DNA from: Alkalimonas amylolytica
Lineage (GTDB): Bacteria; Pseudomonadota; Gammaproteobacteria; Enterobacterales; Alteromonadaceae
Assembly: GCF_900107845.1 (NCBI RefSeq)
Contig: NZ_FNRM01000015.1
Coordinates: forward strand, 1 to 39,162
Direction of reading: 5' to 3'
Length of the DNA stretch: 39,162 nt
The notes under the pieces were generated by a model. It was not told where the DNA came from. It was given only the letters and a program-made list of their open reading frames with translations, and made no database searches. Below are positions 16,451-26,109 of this stretch, one piece after another; the stretch's first letter is position 1, and each line of letters begins with the position of its first letter. The position numbers and the translations under genes are program-made.

Positions 16451-18304
16451 ATGCAGATTGAACACATTGAAATTCTGGAATTCCTAAAACGGCATTCGCC
16501 TTTTAAAGAGTTGCCGGATGACTTGCTGCAGCAAGTGGCCAGCGCCACCGATGTCTGCTACTTCAAAGCAGGCAGCCCTATTCTGCAATTTGGTCAGTCA
16601 TTGGATGCACTCTATGTGATCCGCAGTGGCGCAGTTGAAACCTTTCGCCGTACCGGCGAGCTGTACAACCGGCTGAGTGAAGGCGGGCTCTTTGCCGAGC
16701 AAGGCTTGCTGCGAAAGCGCAAAGTACGCTTCCCGGCCACAGCGCTTGAAGACACCCTGCTGTACTTGATCCCGGCCGATTACTTTGACCAGCTGTGTGA
16801 ACAAAGCGACTTTTTTGCCGATTATGTCGAAATCAGCGATGAAGAGCGGCGTAAAAACAGCCCTAATCGCCGCGCCGATGCCAACGAACTGATGACATCC
16901 AAAGTCAGCACCCTGATAAACAGAGCACCCATCATGCTGGACATTGACAGCAGCGCCCGTGACGCCGCTATGGCAATGCATGCCGCCGGCGTCTCTTCAT
17001 TGCTGGTGATAGCTGAGCAGCGCATGGTGGGCATTCTGACCGATCGCGATCTGCGCAACCGCCTGGTGGCGCCCGGTTTGCCGTTTGAGACCCCGGTGCG
17101 CGACATCATGACCACGGAGCTTATTAGCATTTCGCATCATCAGTTTGTATTTGAAGCCATGCTGTTGATGCTGCGCCATAATGTGCATCACCTACCAGTG
17201 TTGCAGCAAGGCCAGCCGCTTGGCGTCATTGCCATATCCGACATTATTCGGTACGAGTCGAAAAACAGTCTCTTTGTGGTCAGCAGCATTTTCCGCCAGC
17301 AGTCGGTCAGCGAGCTGGCAGCACTGGTGCCGGATGTACGCGCCTGCTTTGTCCGCATGGTGAACGAAGATGCCAACTCCCATATGATTGGCAGTGCCAT
17401 GGCGGTGATTGGCCGCAGCTTTAAACAGCGCTTGTTAGAACTGGCAGAAGCTGAACTTGGCCCACCGCCGGTTCCCTATTGTTTTTTGGCGCTCGGCTCG
17501 ATGGCACGGGAGGAGCAGCTGATAGTAACCGATCAGGACAATGCGCTGATTTTGCATGATGATTTTGTGCCAGAGCAGCATGATGACTACTTTCGTCAGT
17601 TGGCGGACTTTGTCTGTCATGGTCTGGCTGCCTGCAGCTATACCCTGTGCACCGGCGATATTATGGCAACCAATCCGAAATGGCGTCAGCCACTGCGGGT
17701 CTGGCAGCAGTATTTTCGCGACTGGATCACAGCCCCAAGTGCCGAACGCTTGCTGCACAGTTCCATTTTCTTTGATCTGGCCGGCGTCTGGGGTCAGACA
17801 GAATGGGCCGAACAGTTAAACCGCAGCATGGCCCAACTGGCGCCCAAACATCCGCTGTTCCTGGCCTCGATGGCACGCAATGCGCTGCAGCGCACGCCAC
17901 CGCTTGGCTTTTTCAAAGATTTTGTCATGGAAAACGATGGCAGGCAGAATAATTCGCTGAATATTAAACGCCGTGGCACGGCACCGGTGGCCGATCTGAT
18001 TCGGGTGCATGCACTGGCGATTGGCTGCAGCGAGAGCAACTCCTTTGCCAGGCTCAGAGCCATTATCAAGGCCAAGCTGCTACCACCGGGGCGCGGCGAG
18101 GATTTACGCGATGCGCTGGAAGTGATCGCCATGGCCCGTATTCGCCACCAGGCGCTGGCACTGGAAGCCGGCGAAGAGCCGGATAATCAGCTATCACCAG
18201 AACGGCTGTCGGATTTTGAGCGGCGCAATTTAAAAGAAGCGTTTCAGGTGCTGAGCAATGCCCAAAAATACCTGAAGTTTCGCTATCAGGGCAACCGGAG
18301 CTAA
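16451..18304 (+). CDS. cNMP-binding/CBS/DUF294 nucleotidyltransferase-like protein
   Basis: This 617-aa cytoplasmic protein probably regulates transport. In order it has a cyclic-nucleotide-binding-like domain (about 10-125), two CBS domains (about 150-270; VSSLLVIAEQRMVGILTDRDL and HHLPVLQQGQPLGVIAISDI), a DUF294 nucleotidyltransferase-like domain (about 300-440; LGSMAREEQLIVTDQDNALI, with the acidic DQD), and the DUF294 C-terminal helical domain (470-610). Related proteins are typically encoded with Na+/solute symporters and a DnaQ-like exonuclease, as here. It lies 79 bp after the BCCT gene and overlaps no other gene. It may sense adenine nucleotides through CBS and adjust transport, but its reaction is not established. 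Confidence 0.88.
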   Translation: MQIEHIEILEFLKRHSPFKELPDDLLQQVASATDVCYFKAGSPILQFGQSLDALYVIRSGAVETFRRTGELYNRLSEGGLFAEQGLLRKRKVRFPATALEDTLLYLIPADYFDQLCEQSDFFADYVEISDEERRKNSPNRRADANELMTSKVSTLINRAPIMLDIDSSARDAAMAMHAAGVSSLLVIAEQRMVGILTDRDLRNRLVAPGLPFETPVRDIMTTELISISHHQFVFEAMLLMLRHNVHHLPVLQQGQPLGVIAISDIIRYESKNSLFVVSSIFRQQSVSELAALVPDVRACFVRMVNEDANSHMIGSAMAVIGRSFKQRLLELAEAELGPPPVPYCFLALGSMAREEQLIVTDQDNALILHDDFVPEQHDDYFRQLADFVCHGLAACSYTLCTGDIMATNPKWRQPLRVWQQYFRDWITAPSAERLLHSSIFFDLAGVWGQTEWAEQLNRSMAQLAPKHPLFLASMARNALQRTPPLGFFKDFVMENDGRQNNSLNIKRRGTAPVADLIRVHALAIGCSESNSFARLRAIIKAKLLPPGRGEDLRDALEVIAMARIRHQALALEAGEEPDNQLSPERLSDFERRNLKEAFQVLSNAQKYLKFRYQGNRS

Positions 18305-18305
18305 C

Positions 18306-19055
18306 ATGCTGTATCTGGGCCCGCCCAAACATAAGCAACGTCGTCTGCCCGGCGATCCGGCCGTGACTGACTGGTCAAAGCACTTTGCCAGCTTAGCAGA
18401 GCAGGCCCAACACCCAGCCCTGCAGCAGTATTACCAGGCGGGCATCCCGGGAGGGGACACCCGCATGGCCGAGGTACCGCTGCTGGCGATGGATTTTGAA
18501 ACCACCGGCTTTGAGCCTGGCCGCGATGGCATCGTAAGCATCGGCACCGTGCCGATGAGCCTGCAACGTATTCACAGCAGTCAGGCCAAACACTGGCTGG
18601 TCAAACCCAAGTTTGCGCTGACCGGCCAATCGGTGGTGGTGCATGGCATTACCCACAGCACCATCGAAGCCGCTCCGGATATCACCGATATTTTGCCAGA
18701 GCTGTTGCAGCAGATGGCCGGCAAAGTGGTGGTGGTGCATTTTCGTGGCATTGAGCGCCCTTTTTTACATGCCACCTTGCTGGATCGGCTAAGCGAAGGC
18801 ATCGAATTTCCCGTGATTGATACCATGGAGCTGGAAGCACGGCTGCACCGGGCAAGATCTCCCAGCCTGCTGGATAAACTGCTGGGACGTGAGCCGGTAT
18901 CGATCCGACTGGCGGATAGCCGTCGCCGCTATGGTTTGCCGGATTACCGGCCGCATGATGCTGTGACCGATGCACTGGCCTGTGCCGAGTTATTGCAAGC
19001 CCAGATCGCTGATCGCTTCAGCCCGGACACCCCGCTGTCGGAGCTTTGGCGCTGA
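18306..19055 (+). CDS. DnaQ-like 3'-5' exonuclease
   Basis: This 249-aa protein has a DEDD exonuclease fold. Exo I is DFETTG with Asp63 and Glu65; Exo III is YRPHDAVTDALA with His and Asp. In the Exo II position the protein has HFRGIERPFL, with Glu where DnaQ proteins usually have Asp. The N-terminal 55 residues are extra to the fold. The ATG is one base after the DUF294 stop, so the two are almost certainly translated together. It is not the replicative epsilon subunit, because it is fused or coupled to DUF294 and lacks the PolC-binding tail. Substrate unknown; the pairing suggests cyclic or adenylylated nucleotide turnover as well as nucleic acid. Confidence 0.82.
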   Translation: MLYLGPPKHKQRRLPGDPAVTDWSKHFASLAEQAQHPALQQYYQAGIPGGDTRMAEVPLLAMDFETTGFEPGRDGIVSIGTVPMSLQRIHSSQAKHWLVKPKFALTGQSVVVHGITHSTIEAAPDITDILPELLQQMAGKVVVVHFRGIERPFLHATLLDRLSEGIEFPVIDTMELEARLHRARSPSLLDKLLGREPVSIRLADSRRRYGLPDYRPHDAVTDALACAELLQAQIADRFSPDTPLSELWR

Positions 19056-19145
19056 CCGACTTGCTAAGAGCCGTTTTGCTCGCACCTGTTTCATCAGTTC
19101 TGGTATAGTGAAGCGGTATTGATAATCTGCAAGGAGCCAAACTGC

Positions 19146-19601
19146 ATGCAATGGCAGGTGCTGACTTTTGAGCAACTGGATACCTATACGCTGTATGCCT
19201 TGTTGCAACTGCGTGTCGATGTCTTTGTGGTAGAACAAAATTGCCCTTACCCGGAACTGGATGATCGGGATCTGCACCCGCAAACCCAGCATGTGCTGCT
19301 GAAAAAGGGTGACAAAGTGATAGCCTATGCGCGGGTTTTGGCCCCAGGTGTTGCGTTTGATCATTACCCTGGCGTTGGCCGGGTGTGCGTATCGCAAACC
19401 GCCAGGCGTTTAGGCCTTGGTCAGGTATTGGTGGAAAAAACCATCGCCGTGGCCAAACAGCATTGGCCACGGATGGATATTCATATTTCTGCCCAGTGTT
19501 ATCTGCAGCAGTTTTATGAGCAACACGGCTTTCAGTCAGCCAGTGAGCCCTACCTGGAAGACGATATTCCACATCTGAAGATGATCTTACCCTATCGCTA
19601 A
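19146..19601 (+). CDS. elaA: ElaA-type GNAT N-acetyltransferase
   Basis: This 151-aa enzyme transfers an acetyl group from acetyl-CoA, substrate unknown. ATG 19146 is preceded 9 bases upstream by AAGGAG; an earlier TTG at 19119 lacks support. The GNAT core shows the acetyl-CoA loop RRLGLGQVLVEK (Q/RxxGxG/A pattern) after VGRVCVS and an acceptor side FYEQHGFQSASEPYLED. Length and the opening WQVLTFEQLDTYTLYALLQLR match ElaA. It stands after the exonuclease with a 90-bp gap, so it may have its own promoter, and it converges with the iron operon after a 4-bp gap. Confidence 0.88.
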   Translation: MQWQVLTFEQLDTYTLYALLQLRVDVFVVEQNCPYPELDDRDLHPQTQHVLLKKGDKVIAYARVLAPGVAFDHYPGVGRVCVSQTARRLGLGQVLVEKTIAVAKQHWPRMDIHISAQCYLQQFYEQHGFQSASEPYLEDDIPHLKMILPYR

Positions 19602-19605
19602 TGCA

Positions 19606-20403
19606 TTAAGGCAAGGCTGCTTCAAAGGTCAGGGTCAGGCTTTCCCGTACCCTATCGGTCAGCGCATCGGTGCTGTCGAGTTGCACACTGGCTTCCAGCA
19701 CATAGCGCCCCGCCTCCTGCGGGGTGAACGTCAGATAACCTTGGGCATCTGAGCTCAGCAGCTCACGACCGGCATCATCACGGTACAATTCGCCTTCTCG
19801 CGATAATTCCACCTGCACATCCGCCACCGGCTTGCCATCCAGCATAAACTGCCAGCGCACCGGTTCGGTCGCCACCACATCGGCCGGATGGGTCAGCAGT
19901 TTCAACTCCAGGCCTTCTTTGCTAAGCGCCAGCGCCGTTTGATTCGGTGCATTGACACTGACAAAGCTTAGTGCCCGGCTACGACTCCGGGTGGTAAGCA
20001 CCTCGCTGGCGTTGGCTGGCAGTTGTGCTGAACGTTCTTGCTTATTGGCGGCAATACGGCGACGCTGGCCATCCTGCTGGAAAAATGTGAAATAACGAGC
20101 AGGCCCTGCCAACTCAATGCGGTAGGTGCCATCCATGGTCAGCTGGTGATCGGCCTGCGATTTGCGCTTGCCCTGATAGCTTTGGGCAAAAGCGTGGCGC
20201 TCGCCATCCGGGAATACAATGGTCAGGTTGTTTGGGCTAACGCCGCGATCGGCCACAAAAGTCATATTGGCAGCAGACAGATCCACCGAAATCCAGCTAT
20301 CTTCCGACGACAGCACAAAATGGCTGGGTAACACCCACAAGGTATGGGCCGTCGCGGCGCTGCTGCACAGTGCCAGTAAGGTTGCGGCAATAATGTTTTT
20401 CAT
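19606..20403 (-). CDS. Secreted DUF4198-family protein
   Basis: This 265-aa protein starts with a signal peptide (about 1-19, ATAHTLWVLPS follows) and is then beta-rich, as in DUF4198 periplasmic proteins found with metal uptake genes. The mature N-terminus keeps the family start HTLWVLPSHF. The C-terminal part (about 170-260) reads like an immunoglobulin or CNA-B-like beta domain. It is last in the order receptor, PepSY, DUF2271, DUF4198, with a 13-bp gap to the gene before. A role in periplasmic metal handling for the receptor is inferred from the operon. Confidence 0.75.
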   Translation of the reverse strand: MKNIIAATLLALCSSAATAHTLWVLPSHFVLSSEDSWISVDLSAANMTFVADRGVSPNNLTIVFPDGERHAFAQSYQGKRKSQADHQLTMDGTYRIELAGPARYFTFFQQDGQRRRIAANKQERSAQLPANASEVLTTRSRSRALSFVSVNAPNQTALALSKEGLELKLLTHPADVVATEPVRWQFMLDGKPVADVQVELSREGELYRDDAGRELLSSDAQGYLTFTPQEAGRYVLEASVQLDSTDALTDRVRESLTLTFEAALP

Positions 20404-20416
20404 GCGTGATGGTCCT

Positions 20417-20914
20417 TTAGTTTAGAGTAATTTTCAGCTCGCCCAGTTCAGGCATCGCTTCTTGTGTATAGTGCTGAGCCGTACCTCCCCACTGGAAGCT
20501 CTGACGCTGCAAGCTACGCCCACCTTGCTCACGTGAGGCTTCGACAAAGACAGTGTATTCACCGGCTGGCAGTGGTTTACCGGCATCATCCAATCCATCC
20601 CAGCTCAACTGGTAACGGCCAGGGGTGCGGGTAGCACCGGTGCGGGCATCCACCAGCTCGGTCTCACTGCGGCCAATTTTGCGCCAAAAACGACGAATGT
20701 CTTTCAGCCAGTCCGGCTCTTTGCGCCAGAGCGCAATTAAGCGCACCGATTGCTGTGCGTCATCTTCCACCCAGACTGCGACATAAGGCCGGTAGTACTG
20801 CGCGGTTTCAATCACCGGCAGCTCTAGTGAAATGGTGAGCTCCTGCGCTTTACTGGCCGGAGCAATCAAGCTAAGGCCAAGCAGCAACGCAGCAGTAAAC
20901 AACAGTGTTCGCAT
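20417..20914 (-). CDS. Periplasmic DUF2271-family protein
   Basis: This 165-aa protein has a signal peptide (about 1-23, ending SKAQ) and a DUF2271 beta fold: YVAVWVEDDAQQSVRLIALW, then YQLSWDGLDDAGKPLPAGEY, which is the family's most conserved part. ATG 20914 is chosen because GGGAG lies 6-7 bases upstream; an ATG 15 bases earlier lacks this. It lies between the PepSY and DUF4198 genes in the iron operon. These families travel together with TonB receptors. The role is unproven; binding or reductive release of the iron ligand in the periplasm is possible. Confidence 0.8.
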   Translation of the reverse strand: MRTLLFTAALLLGLSLIAPASKAQELTISLELPVIETAQYYRPYVAVWVEDDAQQSVRLIALWRKEPDWLKDIRRFWRKIGRSETELVDARTGATRTPGRYQLSWDGLDDAGKPLPAGEYTVFVEASREQGGRSLQRQSFQWGGTAQHYTQEAMPELGELKITLN

Positions 20915-20941
20915 ACAAACTCCCTTCATTAAATGGCACCA

Positions 20942-21565
20942 TTAAATGTGCAAAGACATCAGATAAATCAGTATCGCAGCCATGCCACCAAGCAACGCCA
21001 GGGTATTGCCGATGGCCCGCATCGACTGCGATTTCAGCAGCAAATAAAAACCGGTGAGCGCAAACACCAGGCAACTGATGGCGGTCAGATCAATCAGCCA
21101 GGTCCAAAGGCCGCCGGCATCACGGCCTTTGTGTAAATCGTTGGCTAAAGCCAAATAGCCAGCAAATACCTGTTCCAGTTCCAGTTCTGCCGCGGCCAAG
21201 TCCAGTAGGGCCGTGGTGTAGCCTGCCGGGCGTTTAAACTCCAGCTCCAGCAGCCCATCATCGCTATCAAACTGATAGCGCCACTCCATTGCCTGCACGC
21301 CATGCTGTTGCTGCAACCACTGCTGCACTTGCTGGGCATACCAGTGCTGCTGCTCAGGTTCGTCTGGCAACTCCTCACGCCGCAACGCTGCCGGCAGCGG
21401 CAGCTGCTCCAGCCGCTGATAACTGCCCCACTGGCTTTGCCAGCTGGGGTGATTCAGCGTGATGCCGGTGATGGAGAAAAACACCAACAGCAACAACACC
21501 CACATGGCGCTGTAGGTATGCAGCATCCGCATCAGACGCTGCAGGTTGATCGGGCCTGCTTTCAT
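20942..21565 (-). CDS. PepSY-associated transmembrane protein
   Basis: This 207-aa inner-membrane protein has TM helices near 15-36, 155-178 and 184-205. A periplasmic PepSY-like domain (about 40-150) lies between the first two. NLQRLMRMLHTYSAMWVLLLLVFFSITGITLNH is the usual PepSY-TM start, with His17 as a likely heme or metal ligand; LANDLHKGRDAG and WLIDLTAISCLVFALTGFYL complete the pattern. It begins 9 bp after the receptor stop. Related proteins act as ferric reductases or helpers of siderophore release. That function is inferred here. Confidence 0.85.
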   Translation of the reverse strand: MKAGPINLQRLMRMLHTYSAMWVLLLLVFFSITGITLNHPSWQSQWGSYQRLEQLPLPAALRREELPDEPEQQHWYAQQVQQWLQQQHGVQAMEWRYQFDSDDGLLELEFKRPAGYTTALLDLAAAELELEQVFAGYLALANDLHKGRDAGGLWTWLIDLTAISCLVFALTGFYLLLKSQSMRAIGNTLALLGGMAAILIYLMSLHI

Positions 21566-21574
21566 CCGCCGGCC

Positions 21575-23698
21575 TTAAAACTGGATGTTGGCCGACAACC
21601 ACAAGCGACGCCCTTCCTGGTTGATCGGATAGAGGTTGCTGTAGCTGACGTTATCCGGGTTAGCAGATGTCGGGTTCGCATAGGGTGTGTATTGCAAAAA
21701 GTCTTTATCCAGCAGGTTGTAAATCACCGCATTCAGGGTTACCGCTTCGGTGATCTGGTAACTGGCCCCTAAATGGCTGAGGCTATAGGCTTTAAAGTCT
21801 CCCAGGGCGTTAAAGGCAACCCCGGCACCGCGGTAGCGTTTGGAGCGGTATTCGGTGGATAACCACAAGCTGGCCTGCTCGGCAAACTGCCAACGCAGAT
21901 TGGAGTTCAGCATATGCTTGGGCGTATTGGTAAGCGGTAAGCCCTGACTGGCGCCGCTTTTCTGTTCGCTCTCGGTATAGGTGTAATTGACCAACCAGGC
22001 CCACTGCTCGGCCAACGGCATCCGGAAAGAGACTTCCCCTCCCCGGGTTTCTGCTTTATCCACATTGACGGTCTGACCGAATTCCGCAATGTTAGGCCAG
22101 TAGCCAACATCAATGCAGCCAGCCAGCCCTTCATTGCCCGCAAAGCTGCAATTTGGCCGCGGAGTGCCACGCGCCAGCTTGTCGGTAAAGCGGTTGATAA
22201 AGACACCTGCACTGGCCGTAAAACCACTATCCGCCACGTAAAACACATTCAGCTCAGTGGTTGTACTGATTTCTGGCTTCAAATCCGGGTTGCCAACAAA
22301 AGGCAAAGTGCCCTGAGCACCGAAGCCATAAATGCCGTCTGTGAGCATTTCAACGTTGGGCGTTTTGTACCCCTGGCTGACGCCACCTTTGATAGTCCAG
22401 TGTTCAACCGGATTCCAGACGCCATAAACGCGTGGGCTGAACTGACTGCCAAAGGCATCGTGATGGTCGTATCGGCCACCTAAGGTCAGCGAAAAATCAT
22501 CGTGCAAACGCCAGTTGTCTTCAAGAAACACCGCTGTCATGGTTTGGGTAAACGGTGCCGGCGCCACGGCATCAACCATCTCTGCGCGCCACCACTGACC
22601 ACCTATCGATAATTGATGATCACCGATGCTCGTCACCCACTTGAGATCTGCAATGGTATTATCGGACTCGAGCGTGCGTGCTTCTCCGGCACCGGCAATG
22701 CCCGGCGGAATGATCCGGCCCAGGGTTTCAGTCAGATTGCGCATGATGCTGGCATCCACCACCCCGAACTCAAAGCGTCCCTGATAGGCCAGCGTGCTTT
22801 GTCGGCGATTGTATTTCTGCTTTGGTTCATAGCCCATAGGCCCTAAAGTGCCCATCTGCCCCTGGCTGTTGTCGTAGGTTTGCCAGACATGGTCCTGATC
22901 AAAACTAAGCAGCTAATCCGCTGAGATTTGCCAGTTCAGTTTAGCGCCCAGGTTGTCAATGTCGGCTTTTACCGGATTGGCCCCCATCCAGGGAATAATC
23001 TCCTCGCCTTCCTGATCGGTGAAGCGAATCTTCGCCGCCTTACGATTGAGCACACTGCCGCGCAGTACCAAACCAAGCTGCTCTTGCAGCACAGGGCCAT
23101 TCAGATAAAAATTCATGCCATGGCTGTTACCGAACTGATTGTGCTGCTGCACGGTAGTGTTCAATGAAACCGTGCCAGCCCATTGCTCGCCGACTTTGCG
23201 GGTGATGATGTTGACAACCCCACCCATCGCATCCGAGCCATACAAGGTAGACATGGGGCCGCGGATCACTTCAATGCGCTCAATGGCGGCCAGAGGTGGC
23301 ATAAAGCTGGTAGCGGTGCCACCAAAGCCATTAGGGGTGACATTGCCAGCTGCATTCTGACGTCGGCCATCAATCAAAATCAGGGTATAGCTGCTGGGCA
23401 TACCGCGGATGCTGATACTTAAACCACCGGTTTTATCCACGCTTTGGCCAATATCCACGCCTTCCACATCCGCTAACGCTTCGGCAATGCTGGCAAAGCG
23501 TTTTTTTGCCAGCTCTTCGCGCGTGATCACACTGATGCTGGCTGGGGCCTCAATCAACATCTGCTCATAACCAGTAGCAGTAACAACGATGACTTCGCCA
23601 TCGTACTCCGGCATATCCAGAGTTACACCAGCCAGGGCCGGCAGTTGTATCGCAGATAAGGCAAGGGCAGCAACAGCGCTGCGGCGGAAGGTTTTCAT
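21575..23698 (-). pseudogene. TonB-dependent receptor interrupted by an in-frame amber codon
   Basis: The reading frame from ATG 23698 to 21575 spans 708 codons, but codon 262 is TAG (22913-22915). The frame stays open on both sides, with no indel. The N-part has a signal peptide, a TonB-box-like EVIVVTATGY and the plug (about 45-160, SIRGMPSSYTLILIDGR, RIEVIRGPMSTLYGSDAMGGVVNIIT). The C-part carries barrel strands to the terminal QF. Context NWQISAD-stop-LLSFDQD suggests a Gln codon CAG mutated to TAG. It resembles FepA/CirA-like receptors. A stop here leaves only plug and first strands, so uptake is lost unless the codon is suppressed or is a sequencing error. It heads the PepSY operon under two Fur boxes. 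Confidence 0.88.
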
Positions 23699-23757
23699 TG
23701 GTCTCTCCTGTTGTTGTATGCGGTGCCACAAAAGGGACACCGAAATCGCGACGAAAT

Positions 23758-23805
23758 GATAATGATTCTCACTATTAAGATCAATAGCGAATGATAATTA
23801 TTATC
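23758..23805 (-). promoter_or_regulatory. Tandem Fur boxes of the TonB receptor operon
   Basis: 23758-23776 (GATAATGATTCTCACTATT) matches the 19-bp Fur consensus at about 15 of 19 positions, and 23787-23805 (GCGAATGATAATTATTATC) at about 16 of 19. They lie 60-107 bases before the receptor ATG 23698 and should repress it when iron is plentiful. Match counts were made by eye against GATAATGATAATCATTATC. Confidence 0.75.
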
Positions 23806-23850
23806 AGTTGAGTGGTGAGAGGCAGGAATAACCGATAATCGAAGGAATAA

Positions 23851-23876
23851 AAAACCCGACACTAAGGTCGGGTTTT
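23851..23876 (-). terminator. Rho-independent terminator after the FecA-like receptor
   Basis: AAAACCCGAC (23851-23860) and GTCGGGTTTT (23867-23876) pair over 10 bp around a 6-base loop. On the minus strand a TTTTTTATT tail follows, which fits the end of the receptor gene at 23926. Confidence 0.85.
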
Positions 23877-23925
23877 AGGCAGGCAAACCGGCGGAGTCTA
23901 AAAGATCCCGCCCACTGACCAGCAG

Positions 23926-26016
23926 TTAGAAGTTGTAACGGAAGCCCACTTCAAAAGAGCGTTCCGGGCCGACATAGATGCCCTGACGCAAACTGGCAAT
24001 GTAGTCTTTGTCGGTCAGGTTCTTCACCGCAGCAAACAGGGTAAACTCGCTTGAAACACGGTACTGCGCCGTCAAATCCAGTACGGTATAGGCTGGCAAT
24101 AACCCCCCCCAAATGCCACCAGCCGCGCCGGTTGGCAGCCCGACCTGATTGCTTGGGTCGCCGTATTGCTCGCCCCGGTGGTGGGCCGTCAACGCCGCTT
24201 TCAGCTTATCAGCACTGTAGTGCAGGCCAATGTTGGCAATAAACTTCGGCGCATACGGCAGACGGTTGCCCTGATGCTCACCGGTCTTGAACTTCGAGGT
24301 TGGGATCCAGGTGGCATTGGTATCCAGGCTAAAGCCTGCACCCAAGTCATACGCCAGCGCCAGCTCCATGCCTCTGTGCTCGGTTTTACCGGCATTGGAG
24401 CGCGATAAGTTCGGATCGCTGTTGCCAGTGACGACCTGATTGCTGAAATCCATGACAAAAGTGGCCACTTCGTAACTCAGTGAACCCTGGCTGCCTCGAA
24501 GCCCGATTTCATAATTGGTTGCGCGCTCCCCATCCAGTTTCTGATCGGTCAGGCCATCCAATGCCACGCCGTTGGACGCCGGCGAGAACGCCCGGTAAAC
24601 ACCGCCGTACAACTGAGCCGCAGGCGTCAGTTCAAAAGTCGCACCAACGCCTGGTAAGAATTCGGTATTGCTGGTTTTGGCAGAAGCATTGTCCTGAGTC
24701 AGCACCACCCGCTCTTGCTGGTAGCTCTCTACCCGCAGACCAGGTGTCACCGCCAGCCGATCACTCAGCTCAATGCGGCTTTGCACATAACCAGCGATGC
24801 TATCGGCTGAGTCGACGATATGGCGATCATTCAGGCCGGTACGATCGGCAGCCCGGGTTGCACGGATCCGCTGGTCATCGGATTCTTCCCGCATCACACG
24901 CAAACCAAACTCGGTATCCGCATTCATATCACCCAGTTGGTGTGCCAGCGATAAACGGGTTTCCACGCCAAAGCGCTCAAAACTGCGGTTGTTGCCGGTC
25001 AGATCGTCGGTATAAACCCAGCGACCAGCCGCATTGGATGCCGCAGTATCGACATTGTAACGCCAGTAATCACGGCTGACATCGCTCCAGTACACCAGGG
25101 TTTTCAGGGTGGCACTGTCATTGATATTCCATTCATGGTTTAGATCAAAGGCTTTGCGATCTTGCAGATACCAGTCATCCGGCGCCGGGTTGTAACGCTC
25201 ACCAGCCAGGTAATCGTTCAGCAGCAAACCACGATAAGAGATATTGGCGTCGTTCTCGTGGTAGGAGAACTTCACGCCAACCCGCTGGTTATCGCCAATG
25301 GCGGTGCCGGCTTTCACCATCACATCGCTCATCTCGTAGCCTTTGTCCATAAAGCCATCGCTTTTGGCATGGCTGGCAACCACACCGGCATAGCCATCAC
25401 CTGAAGCATTCTTGCCACCCGCTTCGATGCTGGCTTCATGCATATTGAAAGAACCAATACGGCCAGACAGCTGCACACCGTCATCCGGGGTCTTGGTGAT
25501 GAAGTTGACCACGCCGCCGATAGTGGACGGGCCATAACGCAAAGAAGCCGAGCCTTTTAAGATCTCCGCACCGTCCATGCGCTGAATGCGTGGGTTAAAG
25601 TAGCGGTCATTGCCGATAAAGAGGCCAGGAGCCACCGGCACACCGTCTTCCAGCACCAGCGACTTGGACTCACTGGCCGACAGGCCTCGCAAACCGAAGT
25701 TGGCAACAATGGAGGTTTCTTCCTCACTGGTAACGTTGACACCCGGCACCCGGCGCAACACATCCTCGGTCGACAGTGGCTGAATGCCATCGATTTGCTC
25801 ACGGCTGATAACCACCACAGTACCGGTTTCGATATGGGCATGGCTTAGCTGATTGCCCTTGACGCGAATGACTTCAATACGCGGACCAGCAGAGCCCAGA
25901 GCACCATCCTCGTCGCCTGCCTCCATGGCTTCACCAGCCAGCACGGTGAGTGGCATGGCACTCAGCGCCAGCGCCATGGCTAATTTATTTAGCGTAAAAT
26001 CGTTGACTCCAGACAT
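23926..26016 (-). CDS. FecA-like TonB-dependent siderophore receptor
   Basis: This 696-aa outer-membrane receptor imports an iron chelate with energy from TonB. A signal peptide (about 1-27, ending VLAG) is followed by a TonB-box-like IEVIRVKG (47-54). The plug spans about 60-175 (EDVLRRVPGVNV, FGLRGLSASESKSLVLEDGV, GAEILKGSASLRYGPSTIGG). The barrel ends with FRYNF. The plug and the SFNMHEASIEAGG strand resemble ferric dicitrate receptors, but the N-terminal signalling extension of FecA is absent, so it should not act through FecR. ATG 26016 has AAGGGG upstream. A Fur box lies at 26110-26128. The ligand is not certain. Confidence 0.9.
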   Translation of the reverse strand: MSGVNDFTLNKLAMALALSAMPLTVLAGEAMEAGDEDGALGSAGPRIEVIRVKGNQLSHAHIETGTVVVISREQIDGIQPLSTEDVLRRVPGVNVTSEEETSIVANFGLRGLSASESKSLVLEDGVPVAPGLFIGNDRYFNPRIQRMDGAEILKGSASLRYGPSTIGGVVNFITKTPDDGVQLSGRIGSFNMHEASIEAGGKNASGDGYAGVVASHAKSDGFMDKGYEMSDVMVKAGTAIGDNQRVGVKFSYHENDANISYRGLLLNDYLAGERYNPAPDDWYLQDRKAFDLNHEWNINDSATLKTLVYWSDVSRDYWRYNVDTAASNAAGRWVYTDDLTGNNRSFERFGVETRLSLAHQLGDMNADTEFGLRVMREESDDQRIRATRAADRTGLNDRHIVDSADSIAGYVQSRIELSDRLAVTPGLRVESYQQERVVLTQDNASAKTSNTEFLPGVGATFELTPAAQLYGGVYRAFSPASNGVALDGLTDQKLDGERATNYEIGLRGSQGSLSYEVATFVMDFSNQVVTGNSDPNLSRSNAGKTEHRGMELALAYDLGAGFSLDTNATWIPTSKFKTGEHQGNRLPYAPKFIANIGLHYSADKLKAALTAHHRGEQYGDPSNQVGLPTGAAGGIWGGLLPAYTVLDLTAQYRVSSEFTLFAAVKNLTDKDYIASLRQGIYVGPERSFEVGFRYNF

Positions 26017-26109
26017 GGTAAACCCCTTAATGCAGATGTGATTTGTCGTCAGCGTGCCGCAGCCAGGCGTCAGCGCTGTTGTTGTTCTGATTGGGGCAGG
26101 ATTCTAATT

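Noticed and set aside
24480-25079. A 199-codon plus-strand frame inside the FecA-like gene
   Set aside because: It is antisense to conserved barrel strands and its composition (Arg, Pro, His and Ser rich) is typical of a shadow frame.
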